Below are positions 52,530 to 60,418 of a DNA stretch of 64,000 nt, piece by piece. Origin of the DNA: CAYMZZ01 sp046297935 (GTDB lineage Bacteria; Bacteroidota; Bacteroidia; Chitinophagales; Chitinophagaceae); assembly GCA_046297935.1 (NCBI GenBank), contig JBKBHA010000001.1, forward strand, positions 558,001 through 622,000, in the 5' to 3' direction. Each line of letters opens with the position of its first letter. Positions within the stretch are counted from its first letter, which is position 1. The position numbers and the translations under genes were made by a program. The notes under the pieces were generated by a model that had not been told where the DNA came from, ran no database searches, and worked only from the letters and a program-made list of their open reading frames with translations.

Positions 52530-53780
52530 TTACGCTGCTTTTACCAGGCTCAGCTTGCTCTTGTCGAATTTGCGACGGGCATATTCGATATCGAGGGTAA
52601 ATTGTTTTTCCCTTGATGAGGGCAGCTCAAACATGGCGTCGGTCAGAATACCTTCACAAATGCTACGCAGGCCACGGGCCCCTAATTTGTATTCCACCGC
52701 TTTTTCAACCATGAAGTCAAGCACTTCATCATCGATGTGCAGAGCAATACCTTCTAATTCGAACAGACGGGTATATTGCTTGATCAATGCATTCTTGGGT
52801 TGTGTTAAAATAGCTCTCAAGGTGCTTGCATCCAGTGGATCAAGGTGAGTGACTACGGGCAACCTGCCGAGCAATTCAGGGATGAGGCCAAAGGACTTCA
52901 GATCCTGTGCGTTCACAAAACGCAACAGGTTCTTCTTCATATTATCCTGCAGGTCCTTGTCTACATTGAAACCAATGGTATTGGTCTGCACCCGGCGGGC
53001 AATGATCTTGTCGATGCCGTCGAAAGCACCGCCGCAAATGAACAGGATATTTTGCGTATTGATTTTGATCAGTTTTTGTTCCGGATGCTTTCGTCCGCCC
53101 TGAGGAGGTACCAGCACGTCGGTTCCTTCCAGCAGTTTGAGCATGCCCTGTTGCACGCCTTCGCCGCTTACATCGCGGGTAATAGAAGGATTGTCTCCCT
53201 TGCGTGCAATTTTGTCAATTTCGTCAATGTACACGATGCCACGTTCGGCCGCCTGCACGTCATAGTTGCATACCTGCAGCAGCCGGGTCAAAATGCTTTC
53301 CACATCTTCGCCCACATAACCTGCCTCAGTAAATACGGTAGCGTCCACAATAGCAAAAGGTACGTTCAACATACGGGCGATACTTTTTGCCAGCAGGGTT
53401 TTGCCCGTGCCGGTTTCGCCTACCATCACGATATTGCTTTTTTCAATCTCAATTTCGTTCGCGCTCTGTGTTACATCGCCGGTACGTTGCTGAAGCCTCT
53501 TGTAGTGATTGTATACTGCCACCGCCAGCACTTTTTTTGCTTCGTCCTGGCCGATCACATATTCGTCGAGGAATTTTTTAATTTCAATAGGCTTGCGGAT
53601 AGTGAGTTTGAAAGCCGAACTGGGTGTTTTTTCGTCACGCACCATCAGCTCCTGTTCAATGATCTCACGGGCATGTTCCACACAATTTTCGCATATATGC
53701 CCTTCCTGTCCCGCAATCAGGATCTTCACTTCATCCCGGCTGCGGCCACAAAATGAACAGTGTAAAATATTTTTAGCCAT
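52530..53780 (-). CDS. clpX: ATP-dependent Clp protease ATP-binding subunit ClpX
   Basis: AAA+ unfoldase that feeds proteins to ClpP. The 416 residues have the N-terminal zinc-binding domain (Cys8, Cys11, Cys30, Cys33), Walker A GETGTGKT (121-128), Walker B IVYIDEIDK (about 182-190), the pore-loop region, and the sensor-2 end with GARGLRSICEGILTDAMFELPS. The IGF-like loop for ClpP docking lies in the usual place (NTIGFNVDKD). It is the last gene of the grpE-dnaJ-clpP-clpP-clpX run; a terminator between clpP2 and clpX suggests partly separate expression. Confidence 0.97.
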   Translation of the reverse strand: MAKNILHCSFCGRSRDEVKILIAGQEGHICENCVEHAREIIEQELMVRDEKTPSSAFKLTIRKPIEIKKFLDEYVIGQDEAKKVLAVAVYNHYKRLQQRTGDVTQSANEIEIEKSNIVMVGETGTGKTLLAKSIARMLNVPFAIVDATVFTEAGYVGEDVESILTRLLQVCNYDVQAAERGIVYIDEIDKIARKGDNPSITRDVSGEGVQQGMLKLLEGTDVLVPPQGGRKHPEQKLIKINTQNILFICGGAFDGIDKIIARRVQTNTIGFNVDKDLQDNMKKNLLRFVNAQDLKSFGLIPELLGRLPVVTHLDPLDASTLRAILTQPKNALIKQYTRLFELEGIALHIDDEVLDFMVEKAVEYKLGARGLRSICEGILTDAMFELPSSREKQFTLDIEYARRKFDKSKLSLVKAA

Positions 53781-53825
53781 GTAGTTATTTAGGTTAACAC
53801 TTACTAATCAGACGTCAGCAAAATT

Positions 53826-53854
53826 AAAAAACCGTCGTGAAAAGACGGTTTTTT
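53826..53854 (-). terminator. Intrinsic terminator between clpP2 and clpX
   Basis: AAAAAACCGTC / GACGGTTTTTT stem with a 7-nt loop; A/T tracts on both sides make it able to work in either direction. It lies 37 bp past the clpP2 stop and 46 bp before the clpX start, so clpX needs read-through or its own promoter. Confidence 0.8.
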
Positions 53855-53890
53855 GGCGAATCTTAATTTAAGTATCTGATAAATATACGT

Positions 53891-54526
53891 TTATAGATTC
53901 GTAATAATCTTATCAACAATGCCGTATTTGACCGCTTCTTCGGGGTCCATCCAGTAGTCGCGATCAAAATCCTTCATCACCTGCTCCATCGTTTTTCCGC
54001 AGTTTTCCGCGAGAATTTTAGCTCCCATTTCCTTCACTTTCTTGGTTTGCCGGGCCTGGATTTCGAGATCGGTACTAACGCCACGGATAAATCCACCCAA
54101 AGATGGCTGATGGATCATCACCTCACCACTGGGGAAAATATAGCGATTCCCTTTTTTACCTCCACTTAGCAGGATGCTGCCCATACTGGCGGCCAGTCCC
54201 ATACAAATAGTGCTTACAGGGCTTTTAATCATCCGCATGGTATCATAAATAACCATACCACTGGTAACCACACCGCCGGGACTATTGATAAAGAATTTTA
54301 TTTCCTTACCGGGCTGGTCAGCGTCGAGGAGGAGCAGTTTCGACACCACATCCTTCGCGCTCTTGTCGTCTACAACACCCCATAAATAAACACTGCGACT
54401 TTCAAAAAAATACTTTTCCAGCTTTTTGCTGAACATCATCAGGTCCGACTTGGGTGTTTCTTCCTTTTCCTCTTCCTCGTCGTCCATTCTCCAGTCGTTG
54501 CGGGTATATTCTTTATTTAAAAACAT
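53891..54526 (-). CDS. ClpP-type protease subunit, second paralogue
   Basis: Serine protease subunit of the Clp system. The 211 residues keep the triad: Ser114 in MGLAASMGSIL, His139 in VMIHQPS, and Asp in MKDFDRDYWM (about 186-190). It differs strongly from the neighbouring ClpP, with an acidic N-terminal tail (DDEEEEKEETPKSD, about 15-28) where the axial loop would be. The pair may form a mixed two-ring protease as in mycobacteria or Listeria, which is inference. It starts 28 bp after the first clpP. Confidence 0.93.
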   Translation of the reverse strand: MFLNKEYTRNDWRMDDEEEEKEETPKSDLMMFSKKLEKYFFESRSVYLWGVVDDKSAKDVVSKLLLLDADQPGKEIKFFINSPGGVVTSGMVIYDTMRMIKSPVSTICMGLAASMGSILLSGGKKGNRYIFPSGEVMIHQPSLGGFIRGVSTDLEIQARQTKKVKEMGAKILAENCGKTMEQVMKDFDRDYWMDPEEAVKYGIVDKIITNL

Positions 54527-54554
54527 AAGTTTATTTTTTCGGTTGGGAAAAAGG

Positions 54555-55247
54555 TTAGTCTTTTTTGGCTTTGCGTGGATTAATCAGCAATACTTCGTCT
54601 ACCAGGCCATAATCACGAGCTTCGTTAGCTGTCATCCATTTGTCGCGGTCAAAGTCGGTTTCTATCTGATCAATCGGCTTGCCGGTATGGTAGTTTACCA
54701 CTTCGTATAGTTCTACTTTCAACCTCCTGATTTCGTTTACTGTGATTTCGATGTCGCTTGCCTGTCCGCCGATAGCGCCACTTGGCTGGTGCATCATGAT
54801 GCGGCTATGCTTCAGGGCAGCTCGTTTCCCTTTTGTGCCGGCACCCAGCAATACGCAGGCCATCGAAGCAGCCATGCCAATGCAAATGGTGGCCACATCC
54901 GGTGTTACATACTGCATGGTGTCGTATACGCCAAGTCCGCTATACACGCTGCCGCCGGGGCTATTGATGTACATGTTGATATCGCGAGTGCGGTCAGTGG
55001 AATCGAGAAACAGTAACTGAGCTGTTACGATGTTGGCAATTTCATCGTTGATAGGGTAGCCCAGAAAAATGATCCGATCCATCATCAGGCGGCTGTACAC
55101 ATCCATTACGGCCACGTTCATCGGACGTTCTTCAATGATATTGGGCGTCATTGCCGTTACCATGTGGTTTCCGTAGCTGTGAAGCGTATTGCTCGAAAGA
55201 CCCCGGTGTTTTACCGCATATTTTTCAAATTCCGATTGAAAACTCAT
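54555..55247 (-). CDS. clpP: ATP-dependent Clp protease proteolytic subunit ClpP
   Basis: Main Clp peptidase subunit. The 230 residues show a triad of Ser128 (IGMAASMACVLLGAG), His153 (RIMMHQPSG) and Asp (ETDFDRDKW). The N-terminal 40 residues are longer than in E. coli after processing and may be a propeptide. Of the two paralogues this one is closer to classic ClpP (INSPGGSVYSGLGVYDTM). It lies 18 bp after dnaJ on the same strand. Confidence 0.95.
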   Translation of the reverse strand: MSFQSEFEKYAVKHRGLSSNTLHSYGNHMVTAMTPNIIEERPMNVAVMDVYSRLMMDRIIFLGYPINDEIANIVTAQLLFLDSTDRTRDINMYINSPGGSVYSGLGVYDTMQYVTPDVATICIGMAASMACVLLGAGTKGKRAALKHSRIMMHQPSGAIGGQASDIEITVNEIRRLKVELYEVVNYHTGKPIDQIETDFDRDKWMTANEARDYGLVDEVLLINPRKAKKD

Positions 55248-55265
55248 TGTAGAGGTATTGTTGGG

Positions 55266-56423
55266 TTAAGAAAACATTTCCCGGATTTTGTCGAAAAATC
55301 CTTTTTCGTTCTTATCCGGATTAGGTTTGAAGTTAGGTGATTGTGCTAGTTTTTCCAGCGCCGCCTTTTCATCAGCGCTAAGGTGCTGGGGCGTCCATAC
55401 GTTAACATGAATCAACTGGTCGCCCTTTTCATAAGAGTTCACTGCCGGGAAGCCCTTGCCTTTAAGACGGAATATTTTACCACTTTGTGTGCCCGCCGGA
55501 ATCTTGATTTTTGCTCTGCCGTCGATAGTGGGAACTTCCACCTGCGTCCCAAATATGGCATCGGGGAAGGAGATGTGAAGGTCGAAAGCCACATTCAGGC
55601 CGTCGCGCTGCAGTTCTTTATGGCTCTCCTCTTCAATTAATATAATCAGGTCGCCGGGAGATCCACCTCTTTCGCCTGCATTACCCTTGCCCGACACGGT
55701 CAATTGCATTCCTTCCTGAACACCTGCAGGTATATCAATGCTCACCGTTTCTTCGGCATACTGCCGGCCTTCGCCTTTGCAGGTGCCGCATTTGGCCGTG
55801 ATCGTACTTCCTTCGCCATTGCAGGTAGGGCAGGTGGTCACTGTTTGCATTTGACCCAGGAAGGTGTTTTGTACACGACGCACCTGGCCGCTTCCGCCAC
55901 AGGTTTGACAGGTTTGTACGCTGCCCTTGTCTTTAGCTCCGGTACCGCTACAGGTTTGACAGGTCACATATTTTTTGACCTTGATGTTTTTGGTAACACC
56001 TTTTGCAATTTCTTCATAGGTCAGTTTTAACTTGACCCGGAGGTTACTTCCACGTACTCCCCGGGAACGCGTGCCTGCGCGGCCCCGCTGTTGACCACCG
56101 AAGAAGCTACCGAAAATATCGTCGCCGAAAATATCACCAAACTGGCTGAATATGTCATCCATATTCATGCCTCCTCCGCTAAAACCGCCGCGGCCGTTAC
56201 CGGATACCCCGGCGTGCCCGTACCGATCGTATTGCGCTTTTTTATCGGCATCGCTCAATACCTCGTAAGCTTCAGCGGCTTCCTTAAATTTTTCTTCGGC
56301 GGCTTTATCGCCCGGGTTGCGATCCGGGTGATATTGCATGGCAACCTTACGGTAGGCCTTCTTTATTTCATCAGCACTGGCGCCCTTTGACACTCCCAGT
56401 ATTTCGTAAAAATCGCGTTTCAT
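55266..56423 (-). CDS. dnaJ: Chaperone DnaJ
   Basis: Hsp40 partner of DnaK. The 385 residues have the J domain (1-70, HPD at 32-34), a Gly/Phe region (about 75-115), four zinc-finger CxxCxGxG repeats (CQTCSGTG, CQTCGGSG, CPTCNGEG, CGTCKGEG), and two client-binding domains. It is full length. It follows grpE after 23 bp; dnaK is not in the window. Neither CIRCE element nor hrcA is seen. Confidence 0.97.
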   Translation of the reverse strand: MKRDFYEILGVSKGASADEIKKAYRKVAMQYHPDRNPGDKAAEEKFKEAAEAYEVLSDADKKAQYDRYGHAGVSGNGRGGFSGGGMNMDDIFSQFGDIFGDDIFGSFFGGQQRGRAGTRSRGVRGSNLRVKLKLTYEEIAKGVTKNIKVKKYVTCQTCSGTGAKDKGSVQTCQTCGGSGQVRRVQNTFLGQMQTVTTCPTCNGEGSTITAKCGTCKGEGRQYAEETVSIDIPAGVQEGMQLTVSGKGNAGERGGSPGDLIILIEEESHKELQRDGLNVAFDLHISFPDAIFGTQVEVPTIDGRAKIKIPAGTQSGKIFRLKGKGFPAVNSYEKGDQLIHVNVWTPQHLSADEKAALEKLAQSPNFKPNPDKNEKGFFDKIREMFS

Positions 56424-56446
56424 TTTTTGTATTTGCGCTTCGCCTT

Positions 56447-57019
56447 TTATTTGCCAACAACCACTTTGGCGTGACGAATAATTTTTTCGCCCAGGTAATA
56501 ACCTTTCTCCACTTCATCTACTACTTTTCCCTGAAGTTCGGGTGTGGGCGCAGGAATTTCGGTAATCGCTTCATGCAAATCAGCATCAAAGTCTTTACCA
56601 ACAGATTCCATCAGTTTGAGACCCCGCGACTGCAGGGTTTGTTTTAGCTTATGGAAAATAAGATTCACCCCTTCGCGATAAGGCTCCAAATCCACAGCTC
56701 CTGCAAATTGTTTTTCTGCACGGTCACAATCGTCCAGTACCGGCAACAATTCACTGATCACTTCTCGGCCTGCAGTCTGTATCAATTCCAGCCTTTCTTT
56801 TGAAGTGCGGCGACGAAAATTGTCAAATTCGGCAGCCAGACGCAAATACCGGTCCTTTGACTCCTGTAATTCAACACGCAGTTTCTCGAGCTCTGGTTCT
56901 GTTTCTACGGGTTCGTTCAGATGGGTTGTTCCGCTTAGGTTCTCATCGGCATTGATATTCAATTCCGATTGCGACTCTGCGCGTTCCATATCCGGGTCTT
57001 TTACTTGTTTATCTGCCAT
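56447..57019 (-). CDS. grpE: Nucleotide exchange factor GrpE
   Basis: Releases ADP from DnaK. From the ATG at 57019 (MADKQVKDPDMERAESQSEL) there are 190 residues: an acidic disordered N-terminus, a long coiled coil (about 50-95, LRVELQESKDRYLRLAAEFDNFRRRTSKE) and the beta-wing domain ending KVVDEVEKGYYLGEKIIRHAKVVVGK. A much longer in-frame reading exists but would cross the promoter at 57038-57067 and has no family support. It is the first gene of the stress cluster. Confidence 0.95.
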   Translation of the reverse strand: MADKQVKDPDMERAESQSELNINADENLSGTTHLNEPVETEPELEKLRVELQESKDRYLRLAAEFDNFRRRTSKERLELIQTAGREVISELLPVLDDCDRAEKQFAGAVDLEPYREGVNLIFHKLKQTLQSRGLKLMESVGKDFDADLHEAITEIPAPTPELQGKVVDEVEKGYYLGEKIIRHAKVVVGK

Positions 57020-57037
57020 TTTGTACAAAATTGTTTG

Positions 57038-57067
57038 CAAAGTTAAGCTTGACAATAATATTGCCAA
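57038..57067 (-). promoter_or_regulatory. Promoter of the grpE-dnaJ-clp cluster
   Basis: On the minus strand TTG (57065-57067), 19 bp, TAACTTTG (57038-57045). This is an exact match to the Bacteroidota sigma-A consensus TTG-N17-23-TAnnTTTG. It leaves a leader of about 12-15 nt before grpE. Confidence 0.7.
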
Positions 57068-57167
57068 GGCTGGTATCAGGACAAAATGGCCGCGAATGGC
57101 CTTATTTCCGGGCTTGCTGGCAGGTATGGGCTGCATAATGTTCAAAGCCTTACCTTGCGCTCGAAAT

Positions 57168-58340
57168 ATGAGTACTGTTGTATTAAAACGAAAAATTGCC
57201 CCACGGATCGCCAACGGGCACCCCTGGGTATTTGCCAACGAAGTGGATCAACTGGACGATGAGGCCAATCCGGGTGATATTGTAGAGGTGCTGAGCCATG
57301 ATAAGAAATTTATTGGCAAAGGTTATTTCAATCCAAAATCGCAGATAATAGTACGCCTGCTAAGCCGCGAGCGCGACGAGCAAATTGACGATGCTTTTTT
57401 TCTACGCCGATTGCGAGAATGCTGGAACTACCGACAAAAGCTGGGATATACAGAAAACTGCCGGCTGGTATTTGGTGAGGCCGATTTTTTGCCGCAATTA
57501 ATCATTGATAAGTTCAATGATTATTTTGTTATTCAGACCCTGGCCCTGGGTATCGACCGTTGGAAGCCGGCCATTGTAGCGGCCATCCAGCAAATATTTG
57601 AACCGAAGGGGATTTTTGAAAGAAATGATGTGCCCGTGCGGGAACTGGAAGGACTACCCCAACAGAAAGGTTTTCTGTCGGCGCTATTTGATACCCGTAT
57701 CGTGATTGAGGAGAACGGATTAAAATTTCATGTTGATCTGGAACATGGACAGAAAACAGGATATTTTCTGGATCAGCGGGATAACCGGCGAGCCATTCAG
57801 CATATCGTGAAGGATGCTGATGTATTGGGCGCATTTACCTATACCGGTACTTTTGAACTGCACGCGGCCCACTATGGCGCCAGGTCAGTGTTGGGTCTTG
57901 ATATTTCTGCTAATGCGGTAGCCCAGGCCAATGAAAACGCGTTATTAAACGGGCTGGAAAAAATATGTCGGTTTGAAGAGGCCAATGCATTTGATGTATT
58001 AAAACAATGGTCGCGCGAAGGTCGACAATACGACGTGGTGATGCTGGACCCTCCGGCATTCACCAAAAGCCGGGAAACAATTCAAAAGGCAATAACAGGA
58101 TACAAAGAAATCAACCTGCGCGGCATGAAACTGGTAAAGCCGGGAGGATTTCTGGTCACTTCATCCTGCACCAACCTGGTGAATGCGGATATGTTTTTAC
58201 AGACCATCGATATGGCAGCGCGCGATGCCCGCCGACGGATCCGACAGGTTATTTTTCAGGCCCAGGCCGCTGATCATCCAATTATCAGAGGGCTGGATAT
58301 GACTCAGTACCTGAAGTTTTTGATAGTGCAGGTACTATAA
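57168..58340 (+). CDS. RlmI-type class I SAM-dependent rRNA methyltransferase
   Basis: Probable 23S rRNA cytosine-C5 methyltransferase of the RlmI family. From the ATG at 57168 there are 390 residues, like E. coli RlmI (396): an N-terminal PUA domain (about 1-75, RKIAPRIANGHPWVFANEV), a central domain, and a Rossmann-fold domain with VLGAFTYTGTFELHAAHYGARSVLGLDIS (SAM binding), VVMLDPPAFTKS (motif IV) and TSSCTNLVN (motif VI, with Cys). It is divergent from grpE (148 bp). A longer in-frame reading back to 56805 overlaps grpE and is rejected. Confidence 0.9.
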   Translation: MSTVVLKRKIAPRIANGHPWVFANEVDQLDDEANPGDIVEVLSHDKKFIGKGYFNPKSQIIVRLLSRERDEQIDDAFFLRRLRECWNYRQKLGYTENCRLVFGEADFLPQLIIDKFNDYFVIQTLALGIDRWKPAIVAAIQQIFEPKGIFERNDVPVRELEGLPQQKGFLSALFDTRIVIEENGLKFHVDLEHGQKTGYFLDQRDNRRAIQHIVKDADVLGAFTYTGTFELHAAHYGARSVLGLDISANAVAQANENALLNGLEKICRFEEANAFDVLKQWSREGRQYDVVMLDPPAFTKSRETIQKAITGYKEINLRGMKLVKPGGFLVTSSCTNLVNADMFLQTIDMAARDARRRIRQVIFQAQAADHPIIRGLDMTQYLKFLIVQVL

Positions 58341-58375
58341 AAAATAAAAAGGCCGCATGGCCCTTTTATTTTTTA
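58338..58375. terminator. Bidirectional terminator
   Basis: Stem AAAAAATAAAAAGGCC-GCAT-GGCCCTTTTATTTTTT with one mismatch. A-runs on one side and T-runs on the other let it end both the rRNA methyltransferase gene and the convergent sorting-domain gene. Confidence 0.85.
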
Positions 58376-58391
58376 TATATATCTGCAAACT

Positions 58392-58730
58392 TTAGTTGCT
58401 TACCTGAAACTTACCGTTCTCAATTACTCTTCCATTAGCATCGCGGATATAGAAAATATATACGCCACGGTTAAAGTTGGTGAGGGCAATATTCGTTTTC
58501 TGACCAGCCGCTTTGGCTTCGGTCATTTTTTTGCCGAGAAAACTGAATATGGAAATGCTGGTGCCGGGAGCATAGCTGTCATCCAGATCAAAAGTGATTT
58601 GGGTAGTGGCCGGGTTGGGATAGAACTTAACCGTTTTGCCTGGATCAGGCAGATTGTTCTTTCCCGCTTGCGCATTCGCAATACAGCTCATCAACAGAAT
58701 AAAGGACAGTATGGGTAAAATTCGTCTCAA
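58392..58730 (-). CDS. Minimal T9SS sorting-domain protein, 112 aa
   Basis: Exported small protein made of a signal peptide (1-20, LSFILLMSCIANAQ) and little else than a type A T9SS C-terminal sorting domain: VKFYPNPATTQITFDLDDSY, SISIFSFLGKKM, TNFNRGVYIFYIRDANGRVIENGKFQVSN. Only about 13 residues lie between the two, so there is no cargo domain. The start is TTG at 58730, with no in-frame ATG near. An exact -7 box TAAATTTG lies only 5 nt upstream, so the mRNA may be leaderless. What a bare sorting domain does is unknown; it could be a remnant. Confidence 0.8.
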   Translation of the reverse strand: MRRILPILSFILLMSCIANAQAGKNNLPDPGKTVKFYPNPATTQITFDLDDSYAPGTSISIFSFLGKKMTEAKAAGQKTNIALTNFNRGVYIFYIRDANGRVIENGKFQVSN

Positions 58731-58805
58731 CGAAACAAATTTACATTTATTATGACAATAATAGAGCCTAAAATTGAATTGCGCAACGTAGAACTACGAT
58801 AAAAT

Positions 58806-58838
58806 AAAAAAAGTTCTAAATCAGTGATTTAGAACTTT
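58806..58838 (-). terminator. Intrinsic terminator after the peroxiredoxin gene
   Basis: 14-bp stem AAAGTTCTAAATCA / TGATTTAGAACTTT followed on the minus strand by a T-rich run. It lies 26 bp past the stop. Confidence 0.83.
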
Positions 58839-58863
58839 ATAAGGAATTGCTTTTAACGAATTT

Positions 58864-59334
58864 TTAAGTAAGTGAGGCCAGCGTCTGCTGAATAGCTTCA
58901 TAATTAGGTTCCTCGCCGGCATTTTCCAGTACCTCTGCATATTGCAGCACGCCCTGCTTATCGATAATAAAAGCAGATCGTTTGGATACTCCTTTCATGT
59001 CGAGAATCCAATCGTTATAAATGCTATCGTAAGCGGTAGAGGCGGTCTTATTGAAATCGCTGAGCAGCGGAAAATTGAATTGCTGGCTCTCTTTGAATTG
59101 AGCAAGGGTGAATACCGAATCAACTGAAATACCCAGTACCTGGGCATTGGCATCGCTATAACGCGCTATGTTATCGCGAACGCCGCAAAGTTCTTTGGTG
59201 CAAACGCTGGTGAAGGCCTGGGGAAAAAACAAAAGCAACACATTCCTGCCTTTAAAGTCGGAAAGAGACACTTTGTTTTTGTCGCTGTCGTATAAACTGA
59301 AATCAGGGGCCAGTTGGCCTTTTTGGATTGCCAT
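58864..59334 (-). CDS. AhpC/TSA-type peroxiredoxin
   Basis: Thiol peroxidase that reduces hydrogen peroxide and organic hydroperoxides in the cytosol. The 156 residues have the thioredoxin fold with the peroxidatic Cys45 in LFFPQAFTSVCTKELCGVRD, and a second Cys50 five residues later that may resolve it. The PxxxTxxC pattern is slightly altered to QAFTSVC as in AhpE-like enzymes. There is no signal peptide. Single gene with its own terminator. Confidence 0.92.
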   Translation of the reverse strand: MAIQKGQLAPDFSLYDSDKNKVSLSDFKGRNVLLLFFPQAFTSVCTKELCGVRDNIARYSDANAQVLGISVDSVFTLAQFKESQQFNFPLLSDFNKTASTAYDSIYNDWILDMKGVSKRSAFIIDKQGVLQYAEVLENAGEEPNYEAIQQTLASLT

Positions 59335-59386
59335 AGTAGTTATTTTACTGGGCTAACAAGCTACGAGACGAAAGGTTCGTAGTTTT

Positions 59387-60418
59387 TTAGAAACGGGGGC
59401 AGCGTACAGCGTTAAGGCTTGAGTTATGCCGGTCGGGGAGTATACCAGTGTAAGAGAGTGAGAATTCGAACCCACCGCGGCCCAGGCTGGCTGGTTTTAG
59501 CTTTGAAATATTGACATCGTAGCTAAATGCGAAGGTAAAGCCCCGGTAGTCCACTTTCACTACCGGCACAAAGGCATCCGCCCAACGGAGGAAGATGCCC
59601 CCGTGCAGTACGTATTCAGGATTATCAATCTGGTCACCCATTTTAATCCCATACATGGCACCGGCAATGGTTTCCTGGTATTTACGCTGCATGGAGTGGT
59701 CGGCCTGTATGGTGATATAGGACCAGTCGGTTACACCAAATCGAAAACCGGCAGAAGCTACCCACTTCGGAAAGAGTTCGGTATTTGGATCACGGAAAAA
59801 TGAGTTTTGGGGTTTGGTGAAATGATGATAGGCAACGCCCAGGTAATAGTTGTCTTCCGGATCACTGGTTAAATTGGAATTATAGCTGAGACCCACGCTT
59901 CCATCGAGGTAAGTATAGTTGGGGTCAACAAATGGCTCGTTGTCGCCGCCGCCACCATAGCTACCGTCGGTGGTTATTTTACTACGATCAAAAGTCCGGT
60001 TCACCACTCCACCCATAAAGCCAAGCGACAGGTATCGGTTGAACTCGGTACTTAAAGACTTGTGGTAATTGATTACAGGCATGATGCTGGTCTGGGTAAG
60101 AGCAGCCGTACCTGCTCTGTCAAACAATACCTGTCCACCGATCGTGAGGAAATCATCCATCTTTCCGACCGGCAACTTGTATTCTCCGTTTAAGGATACT
60201 GTCTTATAACCGTCGGTTACACTGCGCCATTGGTCACGATAAACAGCCTGCACCCGATAATCGCCGGTGAAAATACCGGCCAGCGCGGGGTTGCGCAAAA
60301 TCGGAGTTTCGAAAAATTGCGAAAAATGAATATCCTGAGCATGGCTGTTTAAAGTCATCAGCAGGGCGGTCAAGCAGGTGACCCAACGATAATATTTCGC
60401 TATACTCAGCTTCATCAT
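59387..60418 (-). CDS. PorP/SprF family T9SS membrane protein
   Basis: Outer-membrane barrel-like protein of the PorP/SprF family. SprF in Flavobacterium johnsoniae is needed for secretion of the adhesin SprB. From the ATG at 60418 there are 343 residues: a signal peptide (about 1-27, ending NSHAQ), then DIHFSQFFETPILRNPALAGIFTGDYRVQAVYRDQWRSV, the family signature, and an amphipathic barrel. The ATG overlaps the stop of the adhesin gene (ATGA), so translation is coupled. A longer reading to 60469 is less likely. Confidence 0.93.
   Translation of the reverse strand: MMKLSIAKYYRWVTCLTALLMTLNSHAQDIHFSQFFETPILRNPALAGIFTGDYRVQAVYRDQWRSVTDGYKTVSLNGEYKLPVGKMDDFLTIGGQVLFDRAGTAALTQTSIMPVINYHKSLSTEFNRYLSLGFMGGVVNRTFDRSKITTDGSYGGGGDNEPFVDPNYTYLDGSVGLSYNSNLTSDPEDNYYLGVAYHHFTKPQNSFFRDPNTELFPKWVASAGFRFGVTDWSYITIQADHSMQRKYQETIAGAMYGIKMGDQIDNPEYVLHGGIFLRWADAFVPVVKVDYRGFTFAFSYDVNISKLKPASLGRGGFEFSLSYTGILPDRHNSSLNAVRCPRF

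Noticed and set aside
56805..57167. N-terminal extension of the rRNA methyltransferase gene
   Set aside because: It overlaps grpE on the other strand and its promoter; the family starts at the ATG at 57168.
57020..57238. N-terminal extension of GrpE
   Set aside because: It would cross the exact TTG-N19-TAACTTTG promoter and has no GrpE-like sequence.
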